64,000 nt of DNA from Hyaloraphidium curvatum (lineage: Eukaryota; Monoblepharomycota; Hyaloraphidiomycetes; Hyaloraphidiales; Hyaloraphidiaceae), in assembly GCA_025558095.1 (NCBI GenBank), contig JAIVFI010000038.1, forward strand, positions 372,001 to 436,000. Reading direction: 5' to 3'. Shown here piece after piece: positions 53,101 to 63,242 of this stretch. Each line of letters begins with the position of its first letter. Within the stretch, counting starts at the first letter, position 1. Position numbers and translations under genes: made by a program. Below the pieces are notes generated by a model. That model was not told the origin of the DNA, made no database searches, and saw nothing but the letters and a program-made list of their open reading frames with translations.

Positions 53101-53847
53101 ATGTCGTCCAGCGAATCCCAGCCGCTGCTCTCGCAGCTCGTGCCCGACGCTATCGAGAAACCCGTCGTCGACGCCGCCCGCCGCGCCGGCGCCGCCATCT
53201 CCGACGCGATCCCCGACGAGATCGAAAAGGGCGCTGCGGATGCCGTCGCCGCCGTCGGTGGCTTCTTCTCGGACTTCTGGACCTTCCTGTCGCGCGGCGT
53301 GGGTCTCCTCGCGGCCCGAAGATAGCTCGCTGATCCCGCTCCGCGGAACAGAACGTGATGGACCTGGCCGTCGGTATCATCATCGGCGCGGCCTTCCAGG
53401 ACATCATCAAGTCCCTCGTCGGCGACATATTCTCCCCGGTCATCGGCCTCTTCACGGGCAGCTCCCTCGGCAACGAGTTCGCCCTCCTCCGGCCGGGCAG
53501 GTCCGGCAACACGACCTACAACACCCCGGTGCAGGCGGCCGACGATGGCGCGGTGCCGCTCAAGTGGGGCGCCTTTGTCCAGTACGTCCTTCCCCCGCGC
53601 CGCGTCGCTCCGGAAGTTGTCCCTTACCCGTTCCTCCACCTCCAGGACCCTGATCAACTTTGTCATAATCGGCTTCGTCCTCTTCCTCATCGTTCGCATC
53701 GCCAAGGCCGCGCAGGACTCGCAGGCGGCGGCGGCCGCCGCCGCGCCCGCCGCGGCGAGCGAGAGGGAGTGCCCCGCGTGCCTGGAGAAGGTCAAGAAGG
53801 CCGCCAAGGCGTGCAAGTTCTGCACGAGGGACCTGCCGCCGGCGTAG
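53101..53847 (+). CDS. mscL: MscL-family mechanosensitive channel with zinc-ribbon tail
   Basis: Three exons, 53101-53298, 53352-53581, 53646-53847, give 209 aa. After an N-terminal extension of ~65 residues the MscL core is clear: [20 protein letters not shown] (first helix with the pore glycines), [34 protein letters not shown] (second helix). The C-terminus has a CxxC...CxxC ribbon ([18 protein letters not shown]). Bacterial MscL proteins of some groups carry the same kind of tail, so a prokaryotic origin is possible; the three exons show it is now integrated. It should form a homopentamer that opens under membrane tension. Confidence 0.88.
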
Positions 53848-54199
53848 AGAAGCCCGGAGGGGGGACAGATGGGGGCGCGGGGCTGTGTCGGCTGCTTATT
53901 GGTCATATGGTTTGTATGTGCTCGACTAAACTTGGAGACTATAGATCGCTTTGCGTGCTTAATCTGGGCACGAGGCCGGTGCTCTGCGATTGGCCGGGAG
54001 CGTGCTGTGGATGAGAGACGGATTTCCGGTCGTCGATCGGCAAATCATCCATCCCCCGCTTCCCCATCGCCCAAGCAGTGCCATTAGCCTTCTGCAACAC
54101 ACCGTTGCTACTTGATATTGAGCCCAACTGGTTTGATTGGTCTCTTTCAATTGGGTCTCAGGGCTTCCCCGGCCGCGCTTGACTTTACATCAACAGATC
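53848..54199. other. convergent intergenic region
   Basis: This 352-bp gap between two gene ends is visibly more A/T-rich than its surroundings, consistent with 3' untranslated and polyadenylation sequence. No RNA gene is seen. Confidence 0.35.
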
Positions 54200-55648
54200 T
54201 CAAGATTCGTGCACGAACATCCAGCTGCCTTCCACATCGCGCCATCTCCAGATCCATTCCTCCGCATCGACGTGAACGACACCTCCGAAGAAGGTCCCCG
54301 CCCTCGGTCTGAGCTTGGTCTGCGCGATCTTGAGCGCGAAGCGCAGCGGGCCCCCCTGCATGACCGCGGCCAGCCCGTCCACGAACCGCCGCGGATCCGA
54401 TGGGTCATCAATGGTGTTCACATGGATCGCGAGCGACTGGAGCCGGGGGGGGAGGTTGGCGGTGACGACGGCCAGGGCCGCTCCGGGCAGGAAGGTGTGG
54501 CGCGCGCTGAAGACCACCTCGAGGTCGCGCACCCAGTCCGCACCGGCAATCCTGTCCTGCAGAAAATCGAAGAAGGTGAAGGCAGGGACGGCGATCTCGG
54601 CTGGGCGGACGCCGGGCGTCCGGAGGGCGGCCGCCCAGTCCTCGGCCGACTCGAGGTCGAGCGAGCGGAGCCGGGACGCGGCGAGGGGGAATGGGCCGAG
54701 ATCCGGCATGCCGCGTAATGAGGTGAAGGACAGATGCCGGAGGCGCGGGCAGCGGTCTTCGAGGAAGGGGAGCAGGGGCTCCACATCCAAGCCGGCGACG
54801 ACGGTGACGTGCACCTCTTCCAATGCCGAGGTGCCGACCGCGTCTTCCAGATTGATAGCAAATCGCTGAGCCTCGTCGAAATCAAGGGCACTGGTGTGGA
54901 GGACGCGCAGCTTCCTTGCCGAAGCCGGGAACCTCGACAGCTCGGGCAGGCCGCTTTCGCTGGAAAAGGTGAGCGATTCGAACACTGTCCCCATGGCGTG
55001 AGGCTCCAAAGCGCGCAGAATGCCATAACAGCCCGCAGGGTGGCCCTTGCCGGCGACGATGTCCAGGGATCGGAGCGTGGTGGCCACTCTTGCTGCGCCG
55101 AACACCGTCCTGCGGTCGTGGCGTTCGCCGGCCTGGTACTGCCAAGGCGCCAACAGGCCCTGCTCCAAATTGAGCTGCGCTCTCTCCAGTCCCACCAACT
55201 TCTCGAGCGCGAGCGCCACGACTCGCTTCCAGGCTTGCAGCGCCTCTCCCGCGTGCGCCTCGGGCCAGCCCAGCGACGGCACGGTTATCGACAGTTCGCG
55301 CACCACTCCGTGGCACCGCTTCGAGCCTCCTTGCAGATAGTCGAGCCAGGTCTGCACGTTCAAGCCCTTCTGGTCGTCCTCCCCCATGTCGACGCGGCGG
55401 TGAATGAGCGGGAGGCCGAGCTCGTAGCACAAATCGGAGGCCCGCATCAGCCGCAAAAGCGTCGTCCTGTCGTGGCTTTCCGCGAGCGTCTGCATGATCT
55501 TGAGCAGCAGCTCGCCGGGGAGGACCAGGGGAGACGGGGCGGGCCGGGAAGACGCGGGCGGCGCGGCGGCACTGGAACCCCCGGAGCCCCCTACGGCAAG
55601 GCGTGCGAGCTGCGCCGCCACGTCCGACTCTCCTTTTCTCTTCCTCAT
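54200..55648 (-). CDS. F-box-like / leucine-rich protein
   Basis: Single exon, 482 aa from the Met at 55648 (an in-frame Met at 55723 adds 25 residues). A helical F-box-like motif appears early (VLPGELLLKIMQTLAESHDRTT ... LLRLMRASDLCYELGLPLIH, listed here in pieces). The rest has irregular leucine-rich beta-strand/helix units such as LRSLDIVAG, LRHLSFTSLRGMP and LRSLDLESAEDW, suggesting an LRR-type substrate-binding platform. An SCF ubiquitin-ligase adaptor role is inferred. No similar neighbour is present in the window apart from the FBH1-like helicase. Confidence 0.7.
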   Translation of the reverse strand: MRKRKGESDVAAQLARLAVGGSGGSSAAAPPASSRPAPSPLVLPGELLLKIMQTLAESHDRTTLLRLMRASDLCYELGLPLIHRRVDMGEDDQKGLNVQTWLDYLQGGSKRCHGVVRELSITVPSLGWPEAHAGEALQAWKRVVALALEKLVGLERAQLNLEQGLLAPWQYQAGERHDRRTVFGAARVATTLRSLDIVAGKGHPAGCYGILRALEPHAMGTVFESLTFSSESGLPELSRFPASARKLRVLHTSALDFDEAQRFAINLEDAVGTSALEEVHVTVVAGLDVEPLLPFLEDRCPRLRHLSFTSLRGMPDLGPFPLAASRLRSLDLESAEDWAAALRTPGVRPAEIAVPAFTFFDFLQDRIAGADWVRDLEVVFSARHTFLPGAALAVVTANLPPRLQSLAIHVNTIDDPSDPRRFVDGLAAVMQGGPLRFALKIAQTKLRPRAGTFFGGVVHVDAEEWIWRWRDVEGSWMFVHES

Positions 55649-56224
55649 CGCGCCTTCCCTTCCTCGGAGGAGGTGCTGGGGGCGGTGGGCCAAAAGCTCG
55701 TTCGTGTTCTCTCCACTTGCCACTCACCCGGGCGTCCGCATCTGTTCTTCCCTGGCCGATACGACAATTGGTGACACTCCACGCCGTTTGGGCCATCTGC
55801 TTCATTTGCAAGCCTTCTCTTCAGCTCGCTCATTTCTACGACAGCTCATGTAGATCCCCGCCACTCCGGAATAACGCCTCGCACAAACTCTGTGACCAGC
55901 ATCCTGCCGTCCGGAAAGGGGCGTGCCTGAAACAAGAAAGGCGGTCGATTCCCAGTTTCCGATCGGTTGACCAACCAGGCGACGTTTCCAGGCCGGTTTA
56001 CACCGGCGGCGTTCGATCTGCCGTCCAAATGATCGGATCCATGTGCCGGAGGATGGATTCTCGCCTGCTTCGTCTGCTGGCCAACCCGACCAGTATGCTG
56101 CTTGGGCGGCAAGTTTGTTCCCAAGTCGTCGTTCGGACGAGGGGTCCGTCAGGGTGCAAGGGCACGACATCGCGAGTTCCCAGCTCCGCTCCGACCCCCC
56201 CGTGTCCTCGCCCGCGCGTCCACG
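55649..56224. other. divergent intergenic region
   Basis: A 576-bp stretch between the F-box-like and WBP2-like start codons. Both promoters should be here. No repeat or RNA gene is recognised. Confidence 0.35.
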
Positions 56225-57327
56225 ATGTCTATCAACAGCGCCGTATTTGCGGCGGGCTCTCCGACGCCTCTGCTCGTCGTCGGCCGCGAGCAGCTCCTCG
56301 CGCAGGCGGACAAGGTCGAGCTCACGCTCGCGTCGTCGAGCGAGCACGGCGCGCCCGGCAACTACGCCTTTTCGAGCGGCTCCATATACGTGACGCCTAT
56401 CCGTGTCATCTATGTGCCCAAGCCGGCGCCGGCGGGCTGTTCGTCGGTCGTGCTGCCGCTGGACAACATCCGGAACGCGAAGCTCGAGCAGCCCATGTTC
56501 TCGTCGAACTTCTGGGGTCAGGATGCCGTTCTCACTCGCTCTTCTTTCTGCTTACCGAGATTGGACCCGCAGTCGGCGTTGTGGTGCCGGTTCCGGGCTG
56601 CGGGCTGCCCAACGTGCCCATGTGCTCGGTCAAGCTCGTCTTCCCAAGCGGCGGCGCGTCGGGGATCCACACGGCCATCCTCCGGGCTTCCGGCGGTACT
56701 GGTATGTCTTCACCGTCGCTGCAGCCGGAGTAGCCTCACGAAACGCGGCATGTCCCTTCTCTACGCCGACTTCTATTTCCCGCCGCACGACGACTCCCAG
56801 CCGCGCTGGATATCGCCAAAGAAAAGGTCCTCAACCCGTCGGCCAACCTGAACATCTTCACGCCGCTGCAGCCGCAAGCCTCGCCCCTGCCCCCCGCGGC
56901 CCCGCCCGGCAGCTACCTCGACGCGCAGCCCGGGCTCCCATCGTACCAGCCCTACCCGACTCCCCCCGGCGGCCCCGTCCCCGCCTCGGCCGTCTATCCG
57001 GGCGCTCCGCCGCCGCAGGGGCAGTACACCGCCCCGCCGGGGACCTACCCTCCCCCTCCTACTGCTGCCGGCGACGCCCCGCCGGGGTACTCCACAGCGC
57101 CGAGGCCGTCGTCGGACTCCAAGACCGCGCCGGTGCCGCCTCCGGCCCCGCCCCCGGTTGATGCTCTTCCGGCCTACGAGGATGCCGTGCCGGTGGCGGA
57201 GGCTCCGGCCCCTGCTGCTCCCGCGGCACCTGCTGCTCCCGCGGCACCTGCTGCGCCGGCTGCCCAGCCGCCGGCGCCAGCGCCGCCGCCACCAGCGGGA
57301 GGTCAGGAGAATCCTTTCAGGCAGTGA
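56225..57327 (+). CDS. WBP2-like protein (GRAM-type domain, Pro-rich tail)
   Basis: Three exons, 56225-56516, 56573-56701, 56801-57327, give 315 aa. The N-terminal domain matches the WBP2 GRAM-like fold: DKVELTLASS, GSIYVTPIRVIYVPK, VVLPLDNIRNAKLEQPMFSS and SVKLVFPSGG. The tail is Pro/Ala-rich with a PPxY motif (PPGYS), which in WBP2 binds WW domains, and Ala-Pro repeats before ENPFRQ. The 99-nt second intron is longer than most and less certain. A WW-partner adaptor or transcription coactivator role is expected by family. Confidence 0.78.
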
Positions 57328-57329
57328 TA

Positions 57330-57375
57330 TGAGGACGTGGAGGACGGCTGCCTGAGGACGTGGAGGACGGCTGCC
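57330..57375 (+). repeat. 23-bp tandem duplication in 3' flank
   Basis: Two perfect head-to-tail copies of tgaggacgtggaggacggct plus gcc follow the WBP2-like stop codon by 3 bp. It lies in the likely 3' untranslated region. Confidence 0.75.
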
Positions 57376-57527
57376 GAGTCTAGGTTGATGCTTTTTGGAA
57401 AGTCGTGATACAGTTACGGGTCCAGAGAAGTGGGTCTACCGCTCAGAACTGGGACTCGTGCGGGACCGGGAACTCGTCCACGTTGAGGCAGAAGGACACC
57501 CAGCTGCGTCCAGCCTCGTTAGCGACC

Positions 57528-58242
57528 TTAATCGACGGCGATGAGGCACCCAGGAGACACCCACGTGTAAAGTCCCATCAACCCCATGAGCTCCACGGCC
57601 CCAGGCTCCCCGATCAGATTTCGAACCGCCTCCCACGTCCCCGCGTCCACCCTGTTGGGCGCGTGGAAGAGCTTCCAACAGAAGGCATAGTACGCGTTGC
57701 CCTCCTCCGTGAGGGACGCCAGCGGCGGCGCGCGGTCCTCCCTGATCTCGCGCAGTGCGTCCTCGGAGATGCCGGCCAGCTTGGCGGCCTCGGCATGCGA
57801 GTGCCATTCGAAGTCGGAGCGGAAGTGTCGCGCGGTGGAGAGGATGGCGAGCTCCTTGGCCAGCGGCGGCAGGCTCCCCTTGTGGTTGAGGTGGGTCAGG
57901 GCGGCGTTCATGAGCTGCAGCAGATAGAACGGTTGGCCAGATGCCTTTCTGCGCGACGCATGCTCGGCCTGCCTTTGTGAAGGACGGCGTCCGTGCCCAC
58001 GCGTTCCCCGGGCCGACCTTTGTCCTCGGGCCCTCCCAGTAAGCCTTCTGCTCCTCCGTCACGCTTTCGTCGTTTGCGGGGTCCAGAGGGGGGAACCTGC
58101 GCCCCTGCACCCCGGCGGCGTAGAATGGAGAGGCCGAGATGGTGTCGAGGGTGCCCAGGAATTGCCGGTGGTACTCGGACTGCTCCTCGGGCGTGCGAAC
58201 AATCTTCCGCGGGGGGAGATTCGTGCGGTACGGGGCGGACAT
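57528..58242 (-). CDS. carboxymuconolactone decarboxylase / AhpD-like protein
   Basis: Two exons, 57958-58242 and 57528-57914, give 223 aa; the intron is only 43 nt. The CMD-like helical core includes LPPLAKELAILSTARHFRSDFEWHSH (in pieces), AKLAGISEDALREI, and NRVDAGTWEAVRNLIGEPGAVELM. The CxxC of true AhpD peroxidase partners is absent; instead a His-rich EWHSHAEAAKLAG stretch occupies the site, as in decarboxylase-type members and many uncharacterised fungal homologues. Function cannot be fixed. Confidence 0.78.
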
Positions 58243-58813
58243 GTCAGGCCGAGTGGAGATTGGGATGGGAGACAGATGACGGCTCCGGTCGGGACGTCGG
58301 ACTCGGCGATCGACCGGTCGGTTGCGAAGTCACCGGGCCGGGGCCAAGAGAGAGAAACCGACCGGCGCCAGGCCCACGGAAGCCTAATCGACTTTGTACA
58401 ATCTTCTAGCTCTGACGAAGATACAATGGTGACGGCTCGGCAGCCAAAATCGCGCCGTCGCGTGTCCACATCGTTCGTATTCCCACGGCTCCGATCTCCG
58501 ACAATGTCACTTCCAACAGCAGAGGAATAGACATTCCTGTGCATGGGCGCCCGCCCACGAGCGCCCGGAAAAAGTTGGGAACACCCTGGGCCGGGCGGCT
58601 CGCGGTCAAGCGCAAGAACCGAATCAGCCCCCGCCAAGCCCCGCTCGGTTGGATGGAATCCGCCCTGTGTTCCCATAACGCAGCACGGATGTATGGGTGC
58701 GGAGAGGTACAAAAGGCAGGACTCACTCTTGAACGGCAGCGATTCGCAGACATTCCGTCTTTCCTGGTGGCATCGGGAAACCGACTCATCTGCGTCAGAC
58801 ATCACTCGGTTAA
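58243..58813. other. intergenic region
   Basis: 571 bp upstream of the CMD-like gene and downstream of an unresolved minus-strand fragment. It should hold the CMD-like promoter. No coding signal is convincing. Confidence 0.3.
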
Positions 58814-59276
58814 TCACTCGTATGCCCCGCTCCGATCCCCGTGCTTCGCCACCATGTCCTGCCAGAAGGTGCGCTCCGCGTCCGTGAGCGTCTTCGCCCT
58901 CCAATCGGCCGCGTATCCACGCCGAACTCGCTCCCCAAACGGACGGGGAGCCTGATCCCGGCGGTCTCAACCATCTGCTCCACCGCATCCATGTTCCACG
59001 CGCGGAGCGACGTCTCGAAAAGCTCCACCCGGAGCGTCGCCAGCCCAGGCGACAACCCTGTGAGCAGCTTGGCCATCATCTGGGCAACTTCAAGCTACCT
59101 AAGCTTCGCCTTGCGGTAGAGCGACGCCCAGCTGTGCGAGCCCAAAGGCTAGCCGCCAAGATTCGCCGATCTGGATCGTTCCGGGGTTGAAAGTATCCAA
59201 AACGACGGATCTGCCGTCAATGAGGCCATCGCACGTTGCATGCGTGGATCGCCCCGAGTGCGCCTCGAGTAAAGTC
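58814..59276 (-). pseudogene. unresolved gene fragment, three coding-like exons without a start
   Basis: Coding-like segments: about 59126-59276 (DGRSVVLDTFNPGTIQIGES, then WRLAFGLAQLG), 58921-59079 (MMAKLLTGLSPGLATLRVEL, FETSLRAWNMDAVEQM) and 58814-58858 (DMVAKHGDRSGAYE, stop). GT-AG introns of 46 nt (59080-59125) and 62 nt (58859-58920) join them in frame. No ATG is in frame upstream before a stop next to the M28 gene end. It may be the 3' remnant of a longer gene or an incomplete model. The family is not recognised. Confidence 0.4.
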
Positions 59277-59290
59277 TACGTATAGGGTTG

Positions 59291-62228
59291 CTAGATCCAC
59301 CAGCTCCCGCCCACCGACGCCACCCACGAAGGCGTCACCCAATCCGGCGTCCGTTCCTTGAACTTCCACACCGCCGGCTCCCACCAGTTCCCCTCCCTCC
59401 TGTCCCCGAACGCCCCCCATGACCCCGCCGTCCCGTTCCCGAAGATCGTCGCGTCCATCCCCCACAGCTCGACCCGGATCTTCCCGCCGGGCCCGGAATC
59501 CGGCACCGCCACCATCTCGAGCTCGAAGCTGTCCGCGCCGAACCCCTTGGCGTGCTTGACCACCGTCCGCCTCCCCGACGCCACCTCGTCCCGCCCGGGC
59601 TTCCCGCCTTCGACGTCCCACCACTCCACAGTGCATCCCGAGAAGCTCACCGCGGGTCCCACAAGGCCAGCCACCCGGAATCGCAGCAAAAGCCTCCTCC
59701 CGTTGCCTTCTGGCACGTCCGAAAGCACCTCCACCCCCGGCCACCTCTCCCTCGGCGGTACCCCCACGGCTGCCAGCTCCCCCGCCGGAACGCGGAGCGA
59801 CGCCACCATCGGGCTCCGGGGCCAGCCGACGTCCCACTCGGCTTCCTTGTCCGTCCGCACGGCCTGCTCCGCGATCCGGTCCCACGCCGTGCGGCGGTCC
59901 TCCGGGGGCGCCGCGAGCGCGAGGCGGAGGTATGCGTCGAAGGCGGTCCATCCGCGGTCGGCGTGGGCAAAGTCGAAGGTGGCGAGGCCAGAGGTGGTGT
60001 TGTAGCCGAGCTGGAGGTACAGGCGCTTGGGATGGTCCGCATCGAACGGGCGGAGCACAAAAGGGGCAACGACGATCGGGAGCGCGGCAACCAGGAGAAG
60101 CACGCGCGCGGGAGGACGGATGGAGAAGGAGATGTGCGGGAGCAATGGGTGCGCGACGGCCCACGCGAGAAGCGCTGCGATGCCGGCGAGGATGTCATCC
60201 GTGAGCCAGCGCGCCGAGTCGGCGGTCGTGCCGGGGGAAGGCTGCGGGGTGCCGATGCGGCCCATGAGGGGCACGATGAAGCGCAGGGCCGAGAGGATGA
60301 GGGGGACGCCGCATGTCCAGGGGAAGATCGGGAACGCGGGGCCGAGGGCGGGGAAGAGGGCGTACAGGGAGAGGCAGGCGGCGTGGATGGCGGGCAGGTA
60401 GCTCGATCCGAGGCCGGCAGAGGTCATGCCGTAGGTCATGAGAGCCAAGAGGGGGAGGTGCGCGACTGTGGCCGTGCGCGCGTCCGGCGACGCGGGCGAG
60501 CCGGCGCCGGCGACGAGGCGCAGCGCGGCAACCGCGCCAGCAAGCGCCGCGGGCGCGTAAAGGAACAGTGGCAGTGGCTCCCAGCCGAAGAACAGGAGTT
60601 CCTGGCCCCAGGGGTGGTAGCGCATCAGCCGCGAGGCGGCGAGCGCCGACGCGACCGCAGCCACGGGGGCGGCAAACGTGCTGGCCACGGTCCGCACCAG
60701 CGCTAGCACCGCCTCGCTCGACGGACCTTGCGCCGCTCGCACCGTGCCCGCCGCAAAGACCAGGAACGCCGCGATCGCCCCTCCCGCGGCGGCGGCGTGC
60801 AGCACCGCCATCCACCTCGCCCCATACGCGACCAGGAACCCCAACCAATCAAACCACACCCCTTCGGCATTCTCGTGCCCCTCCCCCGTCGTCCACGTTC
60901 CGTCCACGCCCTCTTTGAGCACCTCGACCAGCGTTCCCAAGACGTCCGCGCCCCACTTGCCCACCACCCCCTTGCCGATCGCCTCGAACGTGTCGAGGGG
61001 CGTGTGGTACCTGTAGCTGTCCGCGAACGTGGCCATGTCCATGCCGACGTGGTCCGGGTCGCCCCCGAACTCGGGCTCCGCGACCACCCGCCGCGGCCGT
61101 ATCGGGAACACCCTCCTCCCAGGCCCGGGCCACTCGGATTCGTCCGGCGGTGCGTAGCCGGGCTCGTACGCGATCACACCCTCCCCGGCCCAGTGCCTGA
61201 AATCCGTGTCGCTGACCAGCGCCCCAGTTCGGAACACGTCTCCGAAGACGACCGAAAGGTGCTTCCAGCTTGCCCCCTTGCGGAAGGCGCGGAGCAGGCC
61301 CGCACCGCGGAGCTGGAACACCGCTGCCGGCCCTTTCGAGCCGCATGCCTCGAGGTTGACGATCAGCTTGGCCCGCCGCGAGAGGGGGGACCGCGGGTGG
61401 GCGAGGAACATGTGCGCCCCGTTGAGGCCGCCCTCCTCGTTGCCGTTGAACAGAAAGGCGACGGGGTTGCGCATGCCTGCCGCGGGGAGGAGGGAGAGCT
61501 GCCGCGCGGCTTCGAGCATGACGGCGCAGCCCATGGTGTCGTCGCCGGCGCCGCCGCCCGAGGAGCTGGCGGTGTCGATGTGGCAGTTCAGCAGTACGAC
61601 GGGCGTGGTGGGGGTTGTTCCGGGCGGGTCGAAGACGGCGATGACGTTAGAGATGCCAGAGTAGCTGGAATGCCGGTTGAGGGAGGAGGGCAAGGACGGA
61701 GGATGTCAGCGTCCGGCCGAGTTCACGCAGCCCGCGGGCCACCCACGTCTGGAAGAACGTCCCACGGCCGCCGCTGAGCGCCATGGCCTGGCTGCCGCGT
61801 TCTCCGTCCTCCATGCGCTGCCGCTCGACCGTGTAGTTCCACCCGTTTGCCTCTGCCGCCTCGCCGAACGACCGCAGCACGCCCTCAGCGTACTCCTCGC
61901 CGAGCACGCAGAGACGCGTGCCAGTCACTCGTGGCCCCATTTCGGACAGCGTTTTGATGTGTGCTTCAGCTTTTTCGGCGTCGAACGGCGAGGGCCGACC
62001 GACCAGCAGGCCCGCGACCGGGCCGCGCTCCAGCGAGAACCGCGACAGCGCAAACACCGCGGCCAGCGCCGCGACGTGCACGAAGAAGGCGGACGACCGT
62101 GCTGAACGCCGCGTGGGGGCCGCGCCGGGGGGCCGCGCGGATTGGCGCTCGGCGGGGGCACCGTCGGCGGCGTCTCTCGCGGCGCCCTTCGAAGCGGCGA
62201 GGCGGCGGCGCGCGCCGCTCGCGTCCAT
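59291..62228 (-). CDS. M28 zinc metallopeptidase, PFF1/ERMP1-type multipass membrane protease
   Basis: Two exons, 61747-62228 and 59291-61664, joined across an 82-nt intron, give 951 aa. A signal-anchor helix (FFVHVAALAAVFALSRF) opens it. The co-catalytic zinc site is present: HID in NCHIDTAS (~187), Asp in GAGDDTMG, FLFNGNEEGGLNG (Glu pair), DTDFRHW and YHTPLDTF. About seven to nine hydrophobic helices follow (for example AFLVFAAGTVRAA, VAPFVLRPF), then a luminal C-terminal beta-rich region. This is the layout of vacuolar/ER PFF1-ERMP1 proteases. The start at 62228 has context gcaATGGac. Confidence 0.88.
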
Positions 62229-62746
62229 TGCGGCCGATTCGCAGATAGCGGTCCCAGGACTTGGTTCCCTGGCCGGATTTAGGCTCCGTCGGCCGTTTTC
62301 TGACTGACTGATTTCTAGAAGGCGGCAGTTCGGGGTCCCGACCCTTGGTCGGCGCCCAAGCGCCACGTTTCTTCCCCCCGACATCTCAATGAAAACCGAC
62401 CAAATCGCACGGGGACATCCGTTGCCAATACCCCGTGACCGCCGGAGATTCGCTGCAGGCCGACCGAGCGCTGCGGGAATTTTGGAACGTTGTAGGACCC
62501 TACAATCGAGATTGCAGTAGTGGCAACAAAAGCGGTAGCCTCCTAAGCGAACGACGAGGCAAGCGGACCTGACAGCCGCTCGAATGCTTGCTGCCAAGTC
62601 CCGGGTTTTTTCGCGCCTGCCTCGGCCGCGGTCGGATTCCACGGCGGTGGGATTTCGAAGGGTGACGCGACGCCAGCATTCGGGTCCGACCAGGATCACT
62701 CGGTCGGTCTGTAGCTGTGCGAACAGTGTTTGAAAGGGCATGGAGC
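62229..62746. other. intergenic region
   Basis: 518 bp upstream of the M28 protease. The minus-strand frame stays open to 62897, but that part resembles untranslated sequence. Promoter for the protease is expected here; nothing else is supported. Confidence 0.35.
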
Positions 62747-63129
62747 ATGCGGAGGGATTTTCCACCTCCGGCGACCTCACGGAGGCCGTGGTTCCGCGAG
62801 ATTGTGCACGAGGTGATCTACCGTTTTGTCTCGGAAGCGGGAGAAGAGCCGATGGAACCCGCAGCGTAACAACACCCTCACGGCCACGGCATTCCAAGAC
62901 GAACGCGCCGAGCTTCTTGAAAGCAAAATCGAACCCACAAGTCTTGGCCGCCGCCGCGCTGGAGCGGTGCCGAGGCCCGCGCGCCGAGGAGGAGGTTCCT
63001 CGGCGTCGTGATGGGGTTCGGCGCGTTCAGGGGGCTGCTGGTTTCGCTGGTCACGGTCGCGTTCGCGGCGTGGGGGGTGGCGAGGGGGTTCGGTGTCGCG
63101 CTGACGCTGGAGACCGTGTGCCCGGGGTG
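62747..63129 (+). pseudogene. relic of a multipass membrane protein (paralogue of the gene at the window end)
   Basis: A coding-like exon begins at ATG 62747 (PWFREIVHEVIYRFVSEAG). The end, about 62990-63129, reads GAFRGLLVSLVTVAFAAWGV then ARGFGVALTLETVCPG with a stop. This matches the C-terminus of the minus-strand gene that follows (ALLRTAVVTVVTLAVGLWSV, RGLGIFLTVQSYCP). There is no room for the other helices, and I could not join the two parts with good splice sites. Confidence 0.5.
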
Positions 63130-63242
63130 AGCCGTCTGCGGACCCGATCGGGGCTGCGCATCACAACGATGGAAACAGTGGTGCATTCTCGCTCTCTTTC
63201 GCAGTGAGGGGGCTATACCCCTTACAGCCGGCCCTTCCGGTC

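Noticed and set aside
61665-61746. Separate starts for the two M28 open frames
   Set aside because: An 82-nt GT-AG intron joins them in phase and reconstitutes FFQTYSGISNVIAVF, so they are one gene.
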